From assembly GCA_029863175.1 (NCBI GenBank), contig JAOTVX010000025.1:1-50410 (forward strand): a stretch of 50,410 nt of DNA, read 5' to 3'. Made by a program: the position numbers and the translations under genes. A model generated the notes under the pieces. That model was not told the DNA's origin, did no database searches, and saw only the letters and a program-made list of their open reading frames with translations. This DNA is from Betaproteobacteria bacterium (GTDB taxonomy: Bacteria > Pseudomonadota > Gammaproteobacteria > Burkholderiales > SG8-41). Below, piece after piece: positions 1 to 7,536 of this stretch; within the stretch, counting starts at the first letter, position 1, and every line of letters begins with the position of its first letter.

Positions 1-1
1 C

Positions 2-139
2 CAAATGCTGAACATCAGTGAGCACACTCTGCGCAACCATCTGACGTCGATTTACGACAAGCTCAACGTCGCCAACCGCCTTGCGATGTTCGCTTATGCG
101 CATGAGCATGGCTTGACCCCGGATTCTCCAGTGCCTTAG
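2..139 (+). CDS. LuxR-type HTH regulator, C-terminal end only
   Basis: The reading frame enters from the left edge and encodes 45 residues ending in TAG. It reads as the last two helices of a LuxR/FixJ-type DNA-binding domain: a recognition-helix segment with SEHTLRNHLTSIYDKL, followed by NRLAMFAYAHEHG. In this family the spacing between these two blocks is typical of NarL/FixJ response regulators. The receiver or sensor domain lies outside the window, so the signal it answers is unknown. The downstream stretch is non-coding for several hundred bases, so nothing visible is co-transcribed with it. Confidence 0.85.
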   Translation, partial: QMLNISEHTLRNHLTSIYDKLNVANRLAMFAYAHEHGLTPDSPVP

Positions 140-476
140 CGGGCACCACTTCCGCAATCTCGCCTCCTGTTCCGCAGAGTCGTAGCGCCCTCGATCCTCT
201 GGCGTCTGCCCCTTGGCGCAGCGCCGATACCACCACGCCATCCCATCGGTGAGTTAGTAATTCTGGATGACAGTAAACGCATGGCTTTGATATTCCCATA
301 GTTATGAGGCTTCGACTGGGCAAAGGGATAATCGTCCCCCCCAAAAAAGGATGACTGTCCTATTTGCAAAGATAAGGATTAGGCGGACAGTGCCCCAATC
401 CGACCCCGGGGGCCCCTCCGAGCTCCCGTTTTCTGTTTAGTTTGGGTTTATTGCCCTTACGGAAAGGGAGAAGAAC

Positions 477-554
477 ATGAAGATAGTCACAGCATTGATC
501 GTCCTTGCTTCAAGTCTTCTCTTTATTCCGTACGCATACTTCTTCTTTTATTGA
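477..554 (+). CDS. Possible 25-residue membrane microprotein
   Basis: ATG at 477 is preceded at good spacing by an AAGGGAG ribosome-binding sequence. The 25-codon frame ends in TGA at 552-554. The product begins MKIVTALIVLASSLLFIP and is almost wholly hydrophobic after a single lysine, so it could form one membrane helix. An orphan signal peptide left by a deleted gene is the main alternative. No family is recognised, and the only support is the RBS and the composition. Confidence 0.35.
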   Translation: MKIVTALIVLASSLLFIPYAYFFFY

Positions 555-555
555 A

Positions 556-771
556 TTAGACGTATTGGTCATACGTCGCGGTGACGCGACGAAACGAGGC
601 CACAGCGATGTGGCGATCCCGTGAAGCCCCGCGATAGCGCGTAGAGGATGCGCTTGCCCGGATCGACACGAGCGACATCGCCTGCCCGCAACCGAAGTCA
701 TTGAACTTGTCGGCCAGGTTCCCGACGCCCGGGATCGGCGACCAGAACCACGAGTCGCCATACAAGAGCAC
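556..771 (-). pseudogene. Possible N-terminal fragment of an SGNH/GDS-type hydrolase
   Basis: The minus-strand frame begins MLLYGDSWFWSPIPG and continues with GNLADKFNDFG. A hydrophobic strand followed by GDSxF is the block I look for in SGNH/GDSL hydrolases, where the serine is the nucleophile. Similarity seems to stop after about 45 residues, and the rest of the frame is arginine/serine-rich and unconvincing. No downstream catalytic Asp-x-x-His block is present. I read it as a broken gene start; the family call is tentative. Confidence 0.25.
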
Positions 772-898
772 GATCGGCGCCTACGCATCGTAGATCGTTC
801 AATGAACGTGACGCAAACCTGACCAATTTGGACATCTTCGGCGAGCGTTGGCGAGTGAGGGCGGGCACGTTCGCTGTTAAACTAACCATTTAGACTAG

Positions 899-940
899 CT
901 CATAATCCCTTGGTCGTTGGTTCGAGTCCAACACGACCCA
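899..940 (+). tRNA. 3' fragment of a tRNA-Met (CAT) gene
   Basis: The sequence contains an anticodon loop CTCATAA, a complete T arm (GTTGG-TTCGAGT-CCAAC) and a 3' acceptor strand ACGACCCA. This is what the last half of a proteobacterial elongator tRNA-Met looks like. The D arm and the 5' acceptor strand (expected TGGGTCG) are absent upstream, the 5' half of the anticodon stem does not pair, and no CCA is encoded. It cannot fold as a tRNA and is best read as a remnant, for example an attachment-site half left by an integrated element. Confidence 0.7.
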
Positions 941-972
941 CTCCCGGTCAAATCAAAGCGAATCAAAGGCGC

Positions 973-1014
973 CAGGCTCGATTAACTCAATGATTATCGT
1001 GTAATTTGAGCCTG
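973..1014. repeat. REP-like imperfect palindrome
   Basis: A 7-base perfect outer stem (CAGGCTC at 973-979 with GAGCCTG at 1008-1014) is followed by an internal loop and a second short stem (ATTA with TAAT), and the element is flanked by ACCCC. Palindromes built around GGCTCAAATTA-like arms recur in betaproteobacterial genomes as REP-type elements; that is recalled, not searched. It sits a few bases before the point where the truncated glycosyltransferase tail begins. Confidence 0.45.
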
Positions 1015-1027
1015 ACCCCTGTGATCG

Positions 1028-1285
1028 ATGACCAATGTCGGGCTGCCGGAGCTGATGGCGCGCGACGCCGGTGAATATGTCCGCATAGCCGCCGGGCTCG
1101 CGGCGAATACCGCAAGGCTCGACGCCATGCGCAGCGGCCTGCGATCACGCATGCGCGCTTCGCCGCCGTGCGACGCCCGGCGGTTTGTTGCAGAGTTGGA
1201 GCGGTTCTATCGCGGCGCGTGGGCCGAATGGTGCGCGGGTCGCCGGGCGGTAATGGCGCGCGCTGCGAACGCGCCGGGAGCGTGA
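1028..1285 (+). pseudogene. C-terminal remnant of a SPINDLY/GT41-type glycosyltransferase
   Basis: This 85-codon frame matches only the extreme C-terminus of the intact glycosyltransferase that follows. GLPELMARDAGEYVRIA corresponds to GFPEWIAASEEDYLRIA, and the end FYRGAWAEWCA corresponds to LYREAWREWCA. In this family the segment directly follows the conserved G-R-x-G-x-S-L-L strand, and that strand and everything before it are missing. The ATG at 1028 is therefore probably an internal codon. The break lies next to the REP-like palindrome. The remnant ends in TGA overlapping the ATG of the next gene, suggesting a former tandem pair. Confidence 0.8.
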
Positions 1286-2913
1286 TGCTCGCGCGCCTGT
1301 TCAGGCAATTGCTGAGCCGTGCGAAACAGCCGGTGCCGCAGGCGCTCGCCGGCGTTGACGACGCGCTGGGTAGGATCAAGGCGGGGCAGGAGGCGGAGAA
1401 GGCGGGACGTCCGGAGGACGCGATGGAGTGCTACGAGTCGGCGCTGCGCGAATTCCCGGATTCCGCCGAGCTCCATGCGATGCTGGGCAACGCGCTGCGC
1501 GCGCTGGGGCGCCATGACGAGGCCGTGGCGGCGTACCGCCAATCGACGCAGCTCAAGCCTGCGCTGGCGGCCGCTTGGTACAACCTCGCACTGACCGAGC
1601 ACGAGCTCGGCGACGTGGAAGGCGCGGAGCGCGACTACCGCGCTGCGCTGGCCGCCGACCCCGGACTGGTGACGGGCCACGACAGCCTGCTGTGCCTCGT
1701 CGGCATGGGCGGCGCGGGGCGCACCCCGGCGGACGTGCTCGCGGAGCACCAGCGCTGGGCGGCGCGGCACGCGGAACCGTTCCGCGCGAGGTGGCAGCCA
1801 TTCGCCAATGTTGCCGATCCGGAGCGCCGCCTGCGCATCGGGTATGTCTCGGCGGACCTTCGGTACCATGCGATCGCCTGTTTCGTCGAGCCCGTGCTCG
1901 CGCATCGCGACCGGGCCGCGTTCGAGATTTTCTGCTACGACAACTCGGCGGGAACCGACGCGGTGAAGGAACGCCTGAAAAGTTTGGCCGACCACTGGCG
2001 GGCCATCAACGCCATGGGCGACGCGGAGGTTGCGGCAATGGTTGTGGCCGACGGCATCGACATCCTCGTGGACCTGTCGGGGCACACCAAGGGCAACCGG
2101 CTGCTCGCGTTTGCGAGAAAGCCCGCGCCGGTGCAGGCCACCTGGCTCGGCTATCCGAATACCACCGGGCTCGGCGCCATCGACTGGCGGATCACGGACG
2201 CGATCGCCGATCCACCCGCAATGACGGACGCATCTTACAGCGAGCGCCTGCTGCGCCTGCCGGGGAGCATGTGGTGCTACCAGCCGTTCGACGCGATGCT
2301 GGAGCCCGGTGCGGGGCCGGAGCCGGGAAACGCGCCTACCTTCGGCTCGATGAACAGTTTCCCGAAGCTCAACGCGGGCGTCGTCAAGATGTGGTCCCGC
2401 TTACTGCACGCGGTGCCCGGCAGCCGGCTCATCGTCGCGACCGTTCCGGCCGGCAGCGCGCAGCAGCGCCTGCTAGCATCGTTCGCCGCGCAGGGCATCG
2501 CGGCAAGCCGCATCGAGTGCGCGCCGAAACTCGGCAACGAAGCATTCTGGAGGCTGCACGGGCGCATCGACGTCGCCCTCGATCCGTTCCCGATGAACGG
2601 CGGAACCACGACCTGCGAGACCCTGTGGATGGGCGTGCCGGTGGTGACGCTGGCAGGCGCTTCCTTTGCCGGCCGCGCAGGTTGCAGCATCCTTGTGGCA
2701 GCGGGATTTCCGGAGTGGATCGCGGCATCGGAGGAGGATTATCTGCGGATCGCGTGCACGCTGGTACAAGACCGGTCGTATCTCGCGCAGCTCCGCGCCG
2801 GCATGCGCGAGCGCCTGCGCGCTTCGGCGCTGCTCGACGGTGCGGCGTTTGCGCGCGGCCTCGAAAAACTGTATCGGGAAGCATGGCGCGAATGGTGCGC
2901 CAAACAGGGCTAG
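1285..2913 (+). CDS. TPR and GT41 (SPINDLY/OGT-like) glycosyltransferase
   Basis: The protein is 542 residues. About three tetratricopeptide repeats (residues ~30-135) precede a GT41-type catalytic region, with RIGYVSADL, DILVDLSGHT, PAPVQATWLGYPNTTG, FGSMNSFPKLN and LDPFPMNGGTTTCETLWMGVPVVTL in order. Such enzymes transfer a sugar, usually GlcNAc or a related unit, from a UDP-donor to protein hydroxyls; bacterial members often modify surface or flagellar proteins. The frame is open further upstream, but the ATG at 1285 fits better: it overlaps the TGA of the preceding remnant, has GGGAG just upstream and begins MLARLFRQLL, a common start for these proteins. It converges on the GNAT gene with a 4-base overlap. 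The acceptor is unknown. Confidence 0.9.
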   Translation: MLARLFRQLLSRAKQPVPQALAGVDDALGRIKAGQEAEKAGRPEDAMECYESALREFPDSAELHAMLGNALRALGRHDEAVAAYRQSTQLKPALAAAWYNLALTEHELGDVEGAERDYRAALAADPGLVTGHDSLLCLVGMGGAGRTPADVLAEHQRWAARHAEPFRARWQPFANVADPERRLRIGYVSADLRYHAIACFVEPVLAHRDRAAFEIFCYDNSAGTDAVKERLKSLADHWRAINAMGDAEVAAMVVADGIDILVDLSGHTKGNRLLAFARKPAPVQATWLGYPNTTGLGAIDWRITDAIADPPAMTDASYSERLLRLPGSMWCYQPFDAMLEPGAGPEPGNAPTFGSMNSFPKLNAGVVKMWSRLLHAVPGSRLIVATVPAGSAQQRLLASFAAQGIAASRIECAPKLGNEAFWRLHGRIDVALDPFPMNGGTTTCETLWMGVPVVTLAGASFAGRAGCSILVAAGFPEWIAASEEDYLRIACTLVQDRSYLAQLRAGMRERLRASALLDGAAFARGLEKLYREAWREWCAKQG

Positions 2914-3776
2914 ATGCGGTCAAGCCAGGGAATGTACCAATCGCCGCGGAGCGCGGAAGGGCTGCGCTCGCGCGCCGGGAGCCACATCGCGAGCGGCTTG
3001 CTTTCCCAGCGGACTCCCTGACCCGACAGCCAGGCGTGGGCAGTTGATCCGGCGTTCTCGTTGAAATAGAGCGTGGCGCAGTGTGCGCGCATGCTGTCGA
3101 GTATCGCGGCGAATCCCGACTCGTCACCGAGCATCTCGTAGCAGTAGAGCGCCTTGTCGCGCCTGCCTGCCAGCGCGTAGGCTCCGGGTCGCTCGAACAG
3201 TTCCAGCGATTCCGCAGGGGGGGGGATGGGCGGCTGCCAGGATGCGTCGCGCTCGACGCATTGCGGCCGGCGCTGCCAGACGGCGCGAACGCGTTCGAAA
3301 TCGATTGCAGCGCGCGACGCCGCTTCGCTCCCGCTGCCGTCGATGCGTCCAAGGCACCCCCGGTCGGCGCTGTTCCAGCCGGCGCGCGCATAAAAGGCCG
3401 GGTTGGAAGTCCACAGCACGGCGAAATCGACCCTGTCATGCAGCGCGTCGCCGACGTGCAAGAGCAGCTGCGAGCCCAGGCTGGTGCCGCGCTTCTCGGG
3501 CGCCGTCCATACCATGCCCAGCATCGCACCGTCGCATTCCCGTTCCGGAACAATCCAGCGGAAGCGCTTGACCACGATGGCGGCGGCGATCCCGTCCTTG
3601 TCCCGCGCGACAAACACGTTGTCGAGATTGGCAGCGGTAAGCTCGCGGGGGAAGCGCACGGCGAGCGATGCCGCGCGCCCGCGCCCCGAGACGAATTCGG
3701 CGTCGAGCCGCTCGATCAGGCCGCCGAGTTCGCCGCCTGCACAGCGCGTGAACGTAACGCCGGCGGTTGTGCCCAC
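2910..3776 (-). CDS. GNAT-family N-acetyltransferase-like protein
   Basis: The protein is 288 residues. The first half reads as a GNAT fold: FVARDKDGIAAAIVVKRF, then AMLGMVWTAPEKRGTSLGSQLL resembling the acetyl-CoA pyrophosphate loop (RGxGxGxxL, here RGTSLGSQL), then VLWTSNPAFYARAGWN. The second half is an uncharacterised C-terminal domain. The start is taken as GTG at 3776, one base after the stop of the upstream aminotransferase-like gene, implying translational coupling. In a nucleotide-sugar cluster with two DegT proteins and a 4,6-dehydratase it may acetylate an amino-sugar, as PseH-type or PerB-type enzymes do, but its length and extra domain are unlike PseH. Confidence 0.7.
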   Translation of the reverse strand: MGTTAGVTFTRCAGGELGGLIERLDAEFVSGRGRAASLAVRFPRELTAANLDNVFVARDKDGIAAAIVVKRFRWIVPERECDGAMLGMVWTAPEKRGTSLGSQLLLHVGDALHDRVDFAVLWTSNPAFYARAGWNSADRGCLGRIDGSGSEAASRAAIDFERVRAVWQRRPQCVERDASWQPPIPPPAESLELFERPGAYALAGRRDKALYCYEMLGDESGFAAILDSMRAHCATLYFNENAGSTAHAWLSGQGVRWESKPLAMWLPARERSPSALRGDWYIPWLDRI

Positions 3777-3777
3777 G

Positions 3778-4899
3778 CTACCAGCCGCTCCGGATAGTCT
3801 CAGCGATGCGGGCGCGCTCTGCGGCGGACACCCACCAGCCGCACGGGATGCTGAGGTTCTCCGCGTCCAAGGCGTCGACGCCGTGCAGCCCGGGCGCCGC
3901 CTGCGCGGCAAAGCAGGCGTATTGGTCGTTGCGCAGGTGAAGGCGTTGTGCGCCGATGCCATGTTCGCGGAGCTTGCGCACGAGATCCTCGCGCCGCTCC
4001 GCGCGCAGGGAATAGGTCCAGTAAGCGGAGACCGCGTCCGTGCGCCGCGCGAGCAGGCGCAGGCCGGGCACGCCCCGCAGCGCCTGGTCGTACCCGCGGC
4101 CGTTGTCGCGGTGCGCGTGCACGTTGCGCTCCGCCCAGTGCCACTGCGCAAGGCCGATGCTCGCCGCGACGTTGCTGAGCCCGAAGTTAAAGCCGGCCTC
4201 CACGATGTCGCTCGCTGGGTTGAGATCGCCGTTTGGCAGGCGAAACGTGGCGCTGTCGATGCCGTAGCGGCGCAGGCGCCGCAGCCGTTCGCGGTCGACG
4301 CCGGGCCCGGGGCACAGGGCGGCGCCGTCGCCGCAGGTGATATGGCGGACCGGGCCGAACGAATACGCGGTGAAATCCGCGCCATGGTGGCCGAGCCGGC
4401 GCCCGTGGAATTCCGCGCCGAACGCTTCCGATGCATCCTCGATCAGGGGCAAGCTGCATTCGCGGGCCAGCGCCAGCACGCCGTCGAGGTCGCCGACGTC
4501 ACCCGACCAGTGATAGAGAAGCAGCGCACGGGTCCGCCCGGTGATCTTTGCGCGCATCATCGCCGCCGTCGGCATTCCAGTCTCGGGATCGACGTCGCAC
4601 CACACCGGTTTCGCGGAAAGATTCGCGATCGGCATGGTGGTGGCGAGGCAGCTCAGCGGCGACACCACGACCTCGTCTCCGGGCCCGACGCCCGAAGCGT
4701 GGAGTGCGAGCGTCAGCGCGCCCGAAATGTCGCTCACCGCGACGGTCCGCAGATTGCCGGTGAACGCGCCGACCGCCTCCTCGAAGCGCGGCACTTCCGC
4801 ACCGGGCGCGATGGCGCCGCTCGCCAGCGTCCGCTGCACCGCAGGGAACACCTCCTCCGGCATATGCACCTTGAACAACGGCGTGGCGACCCGGTCCAT
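3778..4899 (-). CDS. DegT/DnrJ/EryC1/StrS-fold protein lacking the PLP lysine
   Basis: The protein is 373 residues, normal length for sugar aminotransferases of the DegT family, which use PLP to aminate a nucleotide-linked keto sugar. Family blocks are present: GDEVVVSPLSCLATTMPI, WCDVDPETG, PLIEDASEAFGAEF and FNFGLSNVAASIGLAQW. The Schiff-base position, normally lysine in the S-x-x-x-x-K block, is arginine here: YSFGPVRHITCGDGA, Arg185, codon CGC at 4347-4345 on the minus strand. The neighbouring paralogue has K at this place. Changing CGC to a lysine codon needs more than one base, so a read error is unlikely. The protein may be a ColD-like dehydratase variant, a structural partner or non-catalytic. 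The start is ATG 4899 (MDRVATPLFKVHMPEE), matching the family N-terminus; a longer frame exists but is arginine-rich. Confidence 0.85.
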   Translation of the reverse strand: MDRVATPLFKVHMPEEVFPAVQRTLASGAIAPGAEVPRFEEAVGAFTGNLRTVAVSDISGALTLALHASGVGPGDEVVVSPLSCLATTMPIANLSAKPVWCDVDPETGMPTAAMMRAKITGRTRALLLYHWSGDVGDLDGVLALARECSLPLIEDASEAFGAEFHGRRLGHHGADFTAYSFGPVRHITCGDGAALCPGPGVDRERLRRLRRYGIDSATFRLPNGDLNPASDIVEAGFNFGLSNVAASIGLAQWHWAERNVHAHRDNGRGYDQALRGVPGLRLLARRTDAVSAYWTYSLRAERREDLVRKLREHGIGAQRLHLRNDQYACFAAQAAPGLHGVDALDAENLSIPCGWWVSAAERARIAETIRSGW

Positions 4900-4910
4900 G
4901 ACGATGCTCC

Positions 4911-5201
4911 TCAGCCCTTTAGCAGCACGGCCTGCCCGGTCTCGAGCACGACGCACGAGAGATTCCGCGCCTCGCAGAACGCGTCCCACGCGAGATGCGC
5001 CTCGGGTGCAGCGCCGTCGCCCGCCTGGCACGCCGGTCCCTCCGCTGTCAGTTCACGATTCCGCAACGGAATGAAATCCTCGTTGCGGGGCGCGGGAAAC
5101 CCGGGGAAACTGTCGACCAGATGCCGGTCCTCGCCGTCGTAGCCGCGCCCCGCTCGCGCCACTTCGCCGCCGAGCAGGGATCGAAGCATGCGCATCAACA
5201 T
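4911..5201 (-). CDS. Small protein of unknown function between two aminotransferase genes
   Basis: The protein is 96 residues, beginning MLMRMLRSLLGGEVARAG and ending ETGQAVLLKG. It is encoded in line with the two DegT genes, 11 bases before one and 31 bases after the other, so it is almost certainly in the same operon. A GAGGA ribosome-binding sequence lies about 8 bases before ATG 5201; in-frame ATGs at 5195 and 5189 are alternatives. I do not recognise a family. It has acidic and aromatic patches, two cysteines near the C-terminus (FCEARNLSC) and no membrane segment. It may be an accessory subunit of the neighbouring enzymes, but only position suggests this. Confidence 0.6.
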   Translation of the reverse strand: MLMRMLRSLLGGEVARAGRGYDGEDRHLVDSFPGFPAPRNEDFIPLRNRELTAEGPACQAGDGAAPEAHLAWDAFCEARNLSCVVLETGQAVLLKG

Positions 5202-5232
5202 CGCAGATTTCCTCGTCTGCCGCCAGGCGACT

Positions 5233-6345
5233 CTACCAGCCCTCGCGGATGGCCGCGGCGATGAACTCGCGGTCCGCGTCGCCGACCCACCAGCCGCAGG
5301 GAACGTGAACCATTCTCGAATAAAACGAATCGAGCCCGGGGAGCTCGCACCGGCTGCCGGCGAACACCGAATGCAAGTCGTTCCGGCGGTGGGCGACGGA
5401 GGCCGATATGCCACGCTCCGCGAGCCTGCGCATGAAATCGTCGCGTCGTTCGACCAGCACCGTATAGAACCAGTAGGACGGCTCGGCGGCGGCATCCCAG
5501 CGGCAAAGCGACAGGCCCGGAATGCCCTGAAGGGCGCGGTCGAACCATTGGCCGTTCGCGATATGGCGGTCGATCACCGGCTGAATGTGTTCGAGCTGCA
5601 CCAGGCCGATCGTCGCGTTGACGTTGTTCATGTGGTACTTGAAGCCGATGGTGGCGACGTCGACGTCGGTGCGCGGCGCCCTGCGGTCGATGCCGAACCA
5701 GCGTACTAGCCGGCCGCGCACCGCCGCCGCGGGATCGCGGCAGGCGAGCATACCGCCGTCGACCGTCGTCATGTGCTTGATCGCCTGCAGCGAGAACATC
5801 ACGAAGTCGGCGTGGCTGCCGAGGACCTCACCGTTCCAGCGCGCGCCGAGCGCATGCGCGGCATCCTCGATCAGCGGCACGCCCGCGCCGTTCGCGATGC
5901 GCCCGAGTTCGCCGAGGGGCGCCGGTATGCCGCCGTAATCCACCGCGAGGATCGCGCGCGTCCGCGGCGAAATCCTGGCGGCGACCGACACCGGGGCGAG
6001 GTTGCCGTTTTGCGGATCGACGTCGGCCCACACGATCCTGCCCCCGGCGTGGAGGATCGCGAGGTTGGTCGGCTCCGCCGTCATCGCCGTCGAGATGACC
6101 TCATCGCCCGGCTGCACGCCGGCAAGGATCAACGCGGTGTGCAGCGCGGCGGTGCCCGAATAGAACGAGAGCATCCGTTCTGCATCCTGCACGCCGACGA
6201 ACGCGCCAAACTTCTTCTCGAATGCCTCGACTGGCGGTCCTTCCGAAATCTGCCCGCTGTAGAGAACGTCGCGCAGGCACGGCATCAGTTCCGCCTCGGG
6301 CGCGAGGAACACCTTGAACAGCGGAATATTGCGCGGTGCGGACAT
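5233..6345 (-). CDS. DegT/DnrJ/EryC1/StrS-family sugar aminotransferase
   Basis: The protein is 370 residues. It carries the standard DegT blocks: FYSGTAALHTALILAGVQPGDEV, WADVDPQNGNLAP, PLIEDAAHALGARW and the PLP lysine in FSLQAIKHMTTVDGG (Lys190). FKYHMNNVNATIGLVQL is the usual dimer/substrate region. The family transfers an amino group, commonly from glutamate, to a 4-keto or 3-keto nucleotide sugar. With the 4,6-dehydratase-like gene 25 bases upstream in the same operon, the simplest reading is C4 amination of a UDP-4-keto-6-deoxy-hexosamine. ATG 6345 (MSAPRNIPLFKVFLAPE) is chosen because the longer frame upstream is low-complexity. It shares a KV-hydrophobic N-terminus with the lysine-less paralogue. 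Confidence 0.9.
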   Translation of the reverse strand: MSAPRNIPLFKVFLAPEAELMPCLRDVLYSGQISEGPPVEAFEKKFGAFVGVQDAERMLSFYSGTAALHTALILAGVQPGDEVISTAMTAEPTNLAILHAGGRIVWADVDPQNGNLAPVSVAARISPRTRAILAVDYGGIPAPLGELGRIANGAGVPLIEDAAHALGARWNGEVLGSHADFVMFSLQAIKHMTTVDGGMLACRDPAAAVRGRLVRWFGIDRRAPRTDVDVATIGFKYHMNNVNATIGLVQLEHIQPVIDRHIANGQWFDRALQGIPGLSLCRWDAAAEPSYWFYTVLVERRDDFMRRLAERGISASVAHRRNDLHSVFAGSRCELPGLDSFYSRMVHVPCGWWVGDADREFIAAAIREGW

Positions 6346-6370
6346 GGATGGCGCAGGCGGGCCCAGGGCT

Positions 6371-7381
6371 TCAGAACCTGGAGAACTCGCCGCCGGGCAT
6401 CTCGAGCTTAACGAACTCGTCGTCGGCGCGCGCAATCAAAGCGCGGATCTCGTCTGCGCCCGCGAGGCTGTCGCCGGAACTGTACTCGGCATCGAGCTGC
6501 CTGGGCTTGGCCTTGCTCCACCACGGGTTGATCTTGAAATAGTCCCCCGCGTCCTCGACGCGCACGAGTTCCTCTTCGGACACCATGATCTCGTTCAATT
6601 TCTCGCCGGGCAGGGTGCCGATCAGGTCGTACTCGAGCGGCCTGCCAGCCTCCGCCGACAGCACCGCGGCAAGGTCGACGACGCGCGCCGCCGGGGCCTT
6701 GCGCACGAAGATTTCGCTGCCCTTGGTGTTCTCAGCCGCGTGGAGCACCAGGTCGATCGCGTCGTTCAGGGTCAGAAGGAAGCGGGTCATGCGCTCGTCG
6801 GTGATCGACAATCGCTGGCCGAGCTCGAGCTGGCGCCGAAAAAACGGCACCACCGAGCCGCGCGAGCGCAGCACGTTGCCGTAGCGCACGCAGGCAAAGC
6901 GCGTGCCGCGGTTGCGGCGCGACAGGTTGCCCTTCAGCACGATGCGTTCCTGCAGCGCCTTGGTCATTCCCATCACGTTGACCGGCTTCACCGCCTTGTC
7001 GGTGCTGATCGCGACGAACGCCTCGACCCCCTGCCCGAGTGCGGCGTCAACCACGTTCGCTGCGCCGTCGACATTGGTGCGCAGCGCCTCCTCCGGAAAG
7101 TACTCGCAGGTCGGAACCTGCTTCAGCGCCGCCGCATGGAACACGAGCTGGATGCCGCTCATCGCCTCGGCGAGCGCAGCGCGGTTGCGCACGTCGCCGA
7201 TGATGAACGACAGGTCGCTGCGCCCCTTGTAGAACATGCGCATGTCGTATTGCTTCTTCTCGTCACGCGACAGCACGCGGACCTCTGCCGCGCCCGAATC
7301 CAGCAGGCGCCGCACGATGAAATTGCCGAACGAGCCGGTGCCGCCGGTGACCAGGATCTTCTTGCCCTTGAACGTGCTCAC
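6371..7381 (-). CDS. UDP-GlcNAc 4,6-dehydratase-like (CapD/FlaA1/PseB family)
   Basis: The protein is 336 residues of the polysaccharide-synthesis SDR group. GGTGSFG (13-19) binds NAD(P), AAALKQVP follows the second strand, and the catalytic region has TDK (127-129) with M-x-x-x-K (137-141) in place of Y-x-x-x-K, as in short 4,6-dehydratases such as FlaA1/PseB and CapE/WbjB. These make a UDP-4-keto-6-deoxy-hexosamine, often with C5 inversion, and PEYDLIGTLPGEKLNE-like wording in the C-terminal half fits the same group. It heads the minus-strand operon whose next genes are aminotransferases. The start is GTG 7381, overlapping the stop of the upstream methyltransferase remnant. Which sugar is made cannot be told from sequence alone. 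Confidence 0.9.
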   Translation of the reverse strand: MSTFKGKKILVTGGTGSFGNFIVRRLLDSGAAEVRVLSRDEKKQYDMRMFYKGRSDLSFIIGDVRNRAALAEAMSGIQLVFHAAALKQVPTCEYFPEEALRTNVDGAANVVDAALGQGVEAFVAISTDKAVKPVNVMGMTKALQERIVLKGNLSRRNRGTRFACVRYGNVLRSRGSVVPFFRRQLELGQRLSITDERMTRFLLTLNDAIDLVLHAAENTKGSEIFVRKAPAARVVDLAAVLSAEAGRPLEYDLIGTLPGEKLNEIMVSEEELVRVEDAGDYFKINPWWSKAKPRQLDAEYSSGDSLAGADEIRALIARADDEFVKLEMPGGEFSRF

Positions 7382-7536
7382 TTGCCGACCTCCCTGATTT
7401 TCACCGCGACCGAATAGTGCGACCAGGCAAAACCGATGTAATCGTAGTCAACATGGTGACGCGCGACGAATTCCTGGAATGCGCGGAACTCGTCCTGCTC
7501 CCATCCCGGGTAATTGATGTGCTCGTCGAAACGATA
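7378..7536 (-). pseudogene. C-terminal remnant of a TylF-like methyltransferase
   Basis: About 52 residues ending in TGA read YRFDEHINYPGWEQDEF, then AFQEFVARHH, then YIGFAWSHYSVAVKI. In TylF/MycF-type O-methyltransferases a similar Asp/Tyr-Pro-Gly-Trp segment and a GF-x-x-S-x-x-VAVKI ending form the C-terminus. An in-frame TGA and loss of similarity occur immediately upstream (about 7537-7545), so the catalytic part is gone. The stop overlaps the GTG of the dehydratase gene, so the fragment was once the upstream member of this operon. Confidence 0.6.

Larger units (their letters stand above)
140..1020. other. Long gene-poor stretch with sequence debris
   Basis: No convincing full-length gene lies here. 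It contains a small hairpin (ACTGTCC at 354-360 against GGACAGT at 385-391), a 25-codon hydrophobic ORF, a possible hydrolase fragment on the minus strand, the 3' part of a tRNA and a REP-like hairpin, each listed separately. The mix of unrelated fragments suggests repeated insertion and deletion at this spot. Confidence 0.6.
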
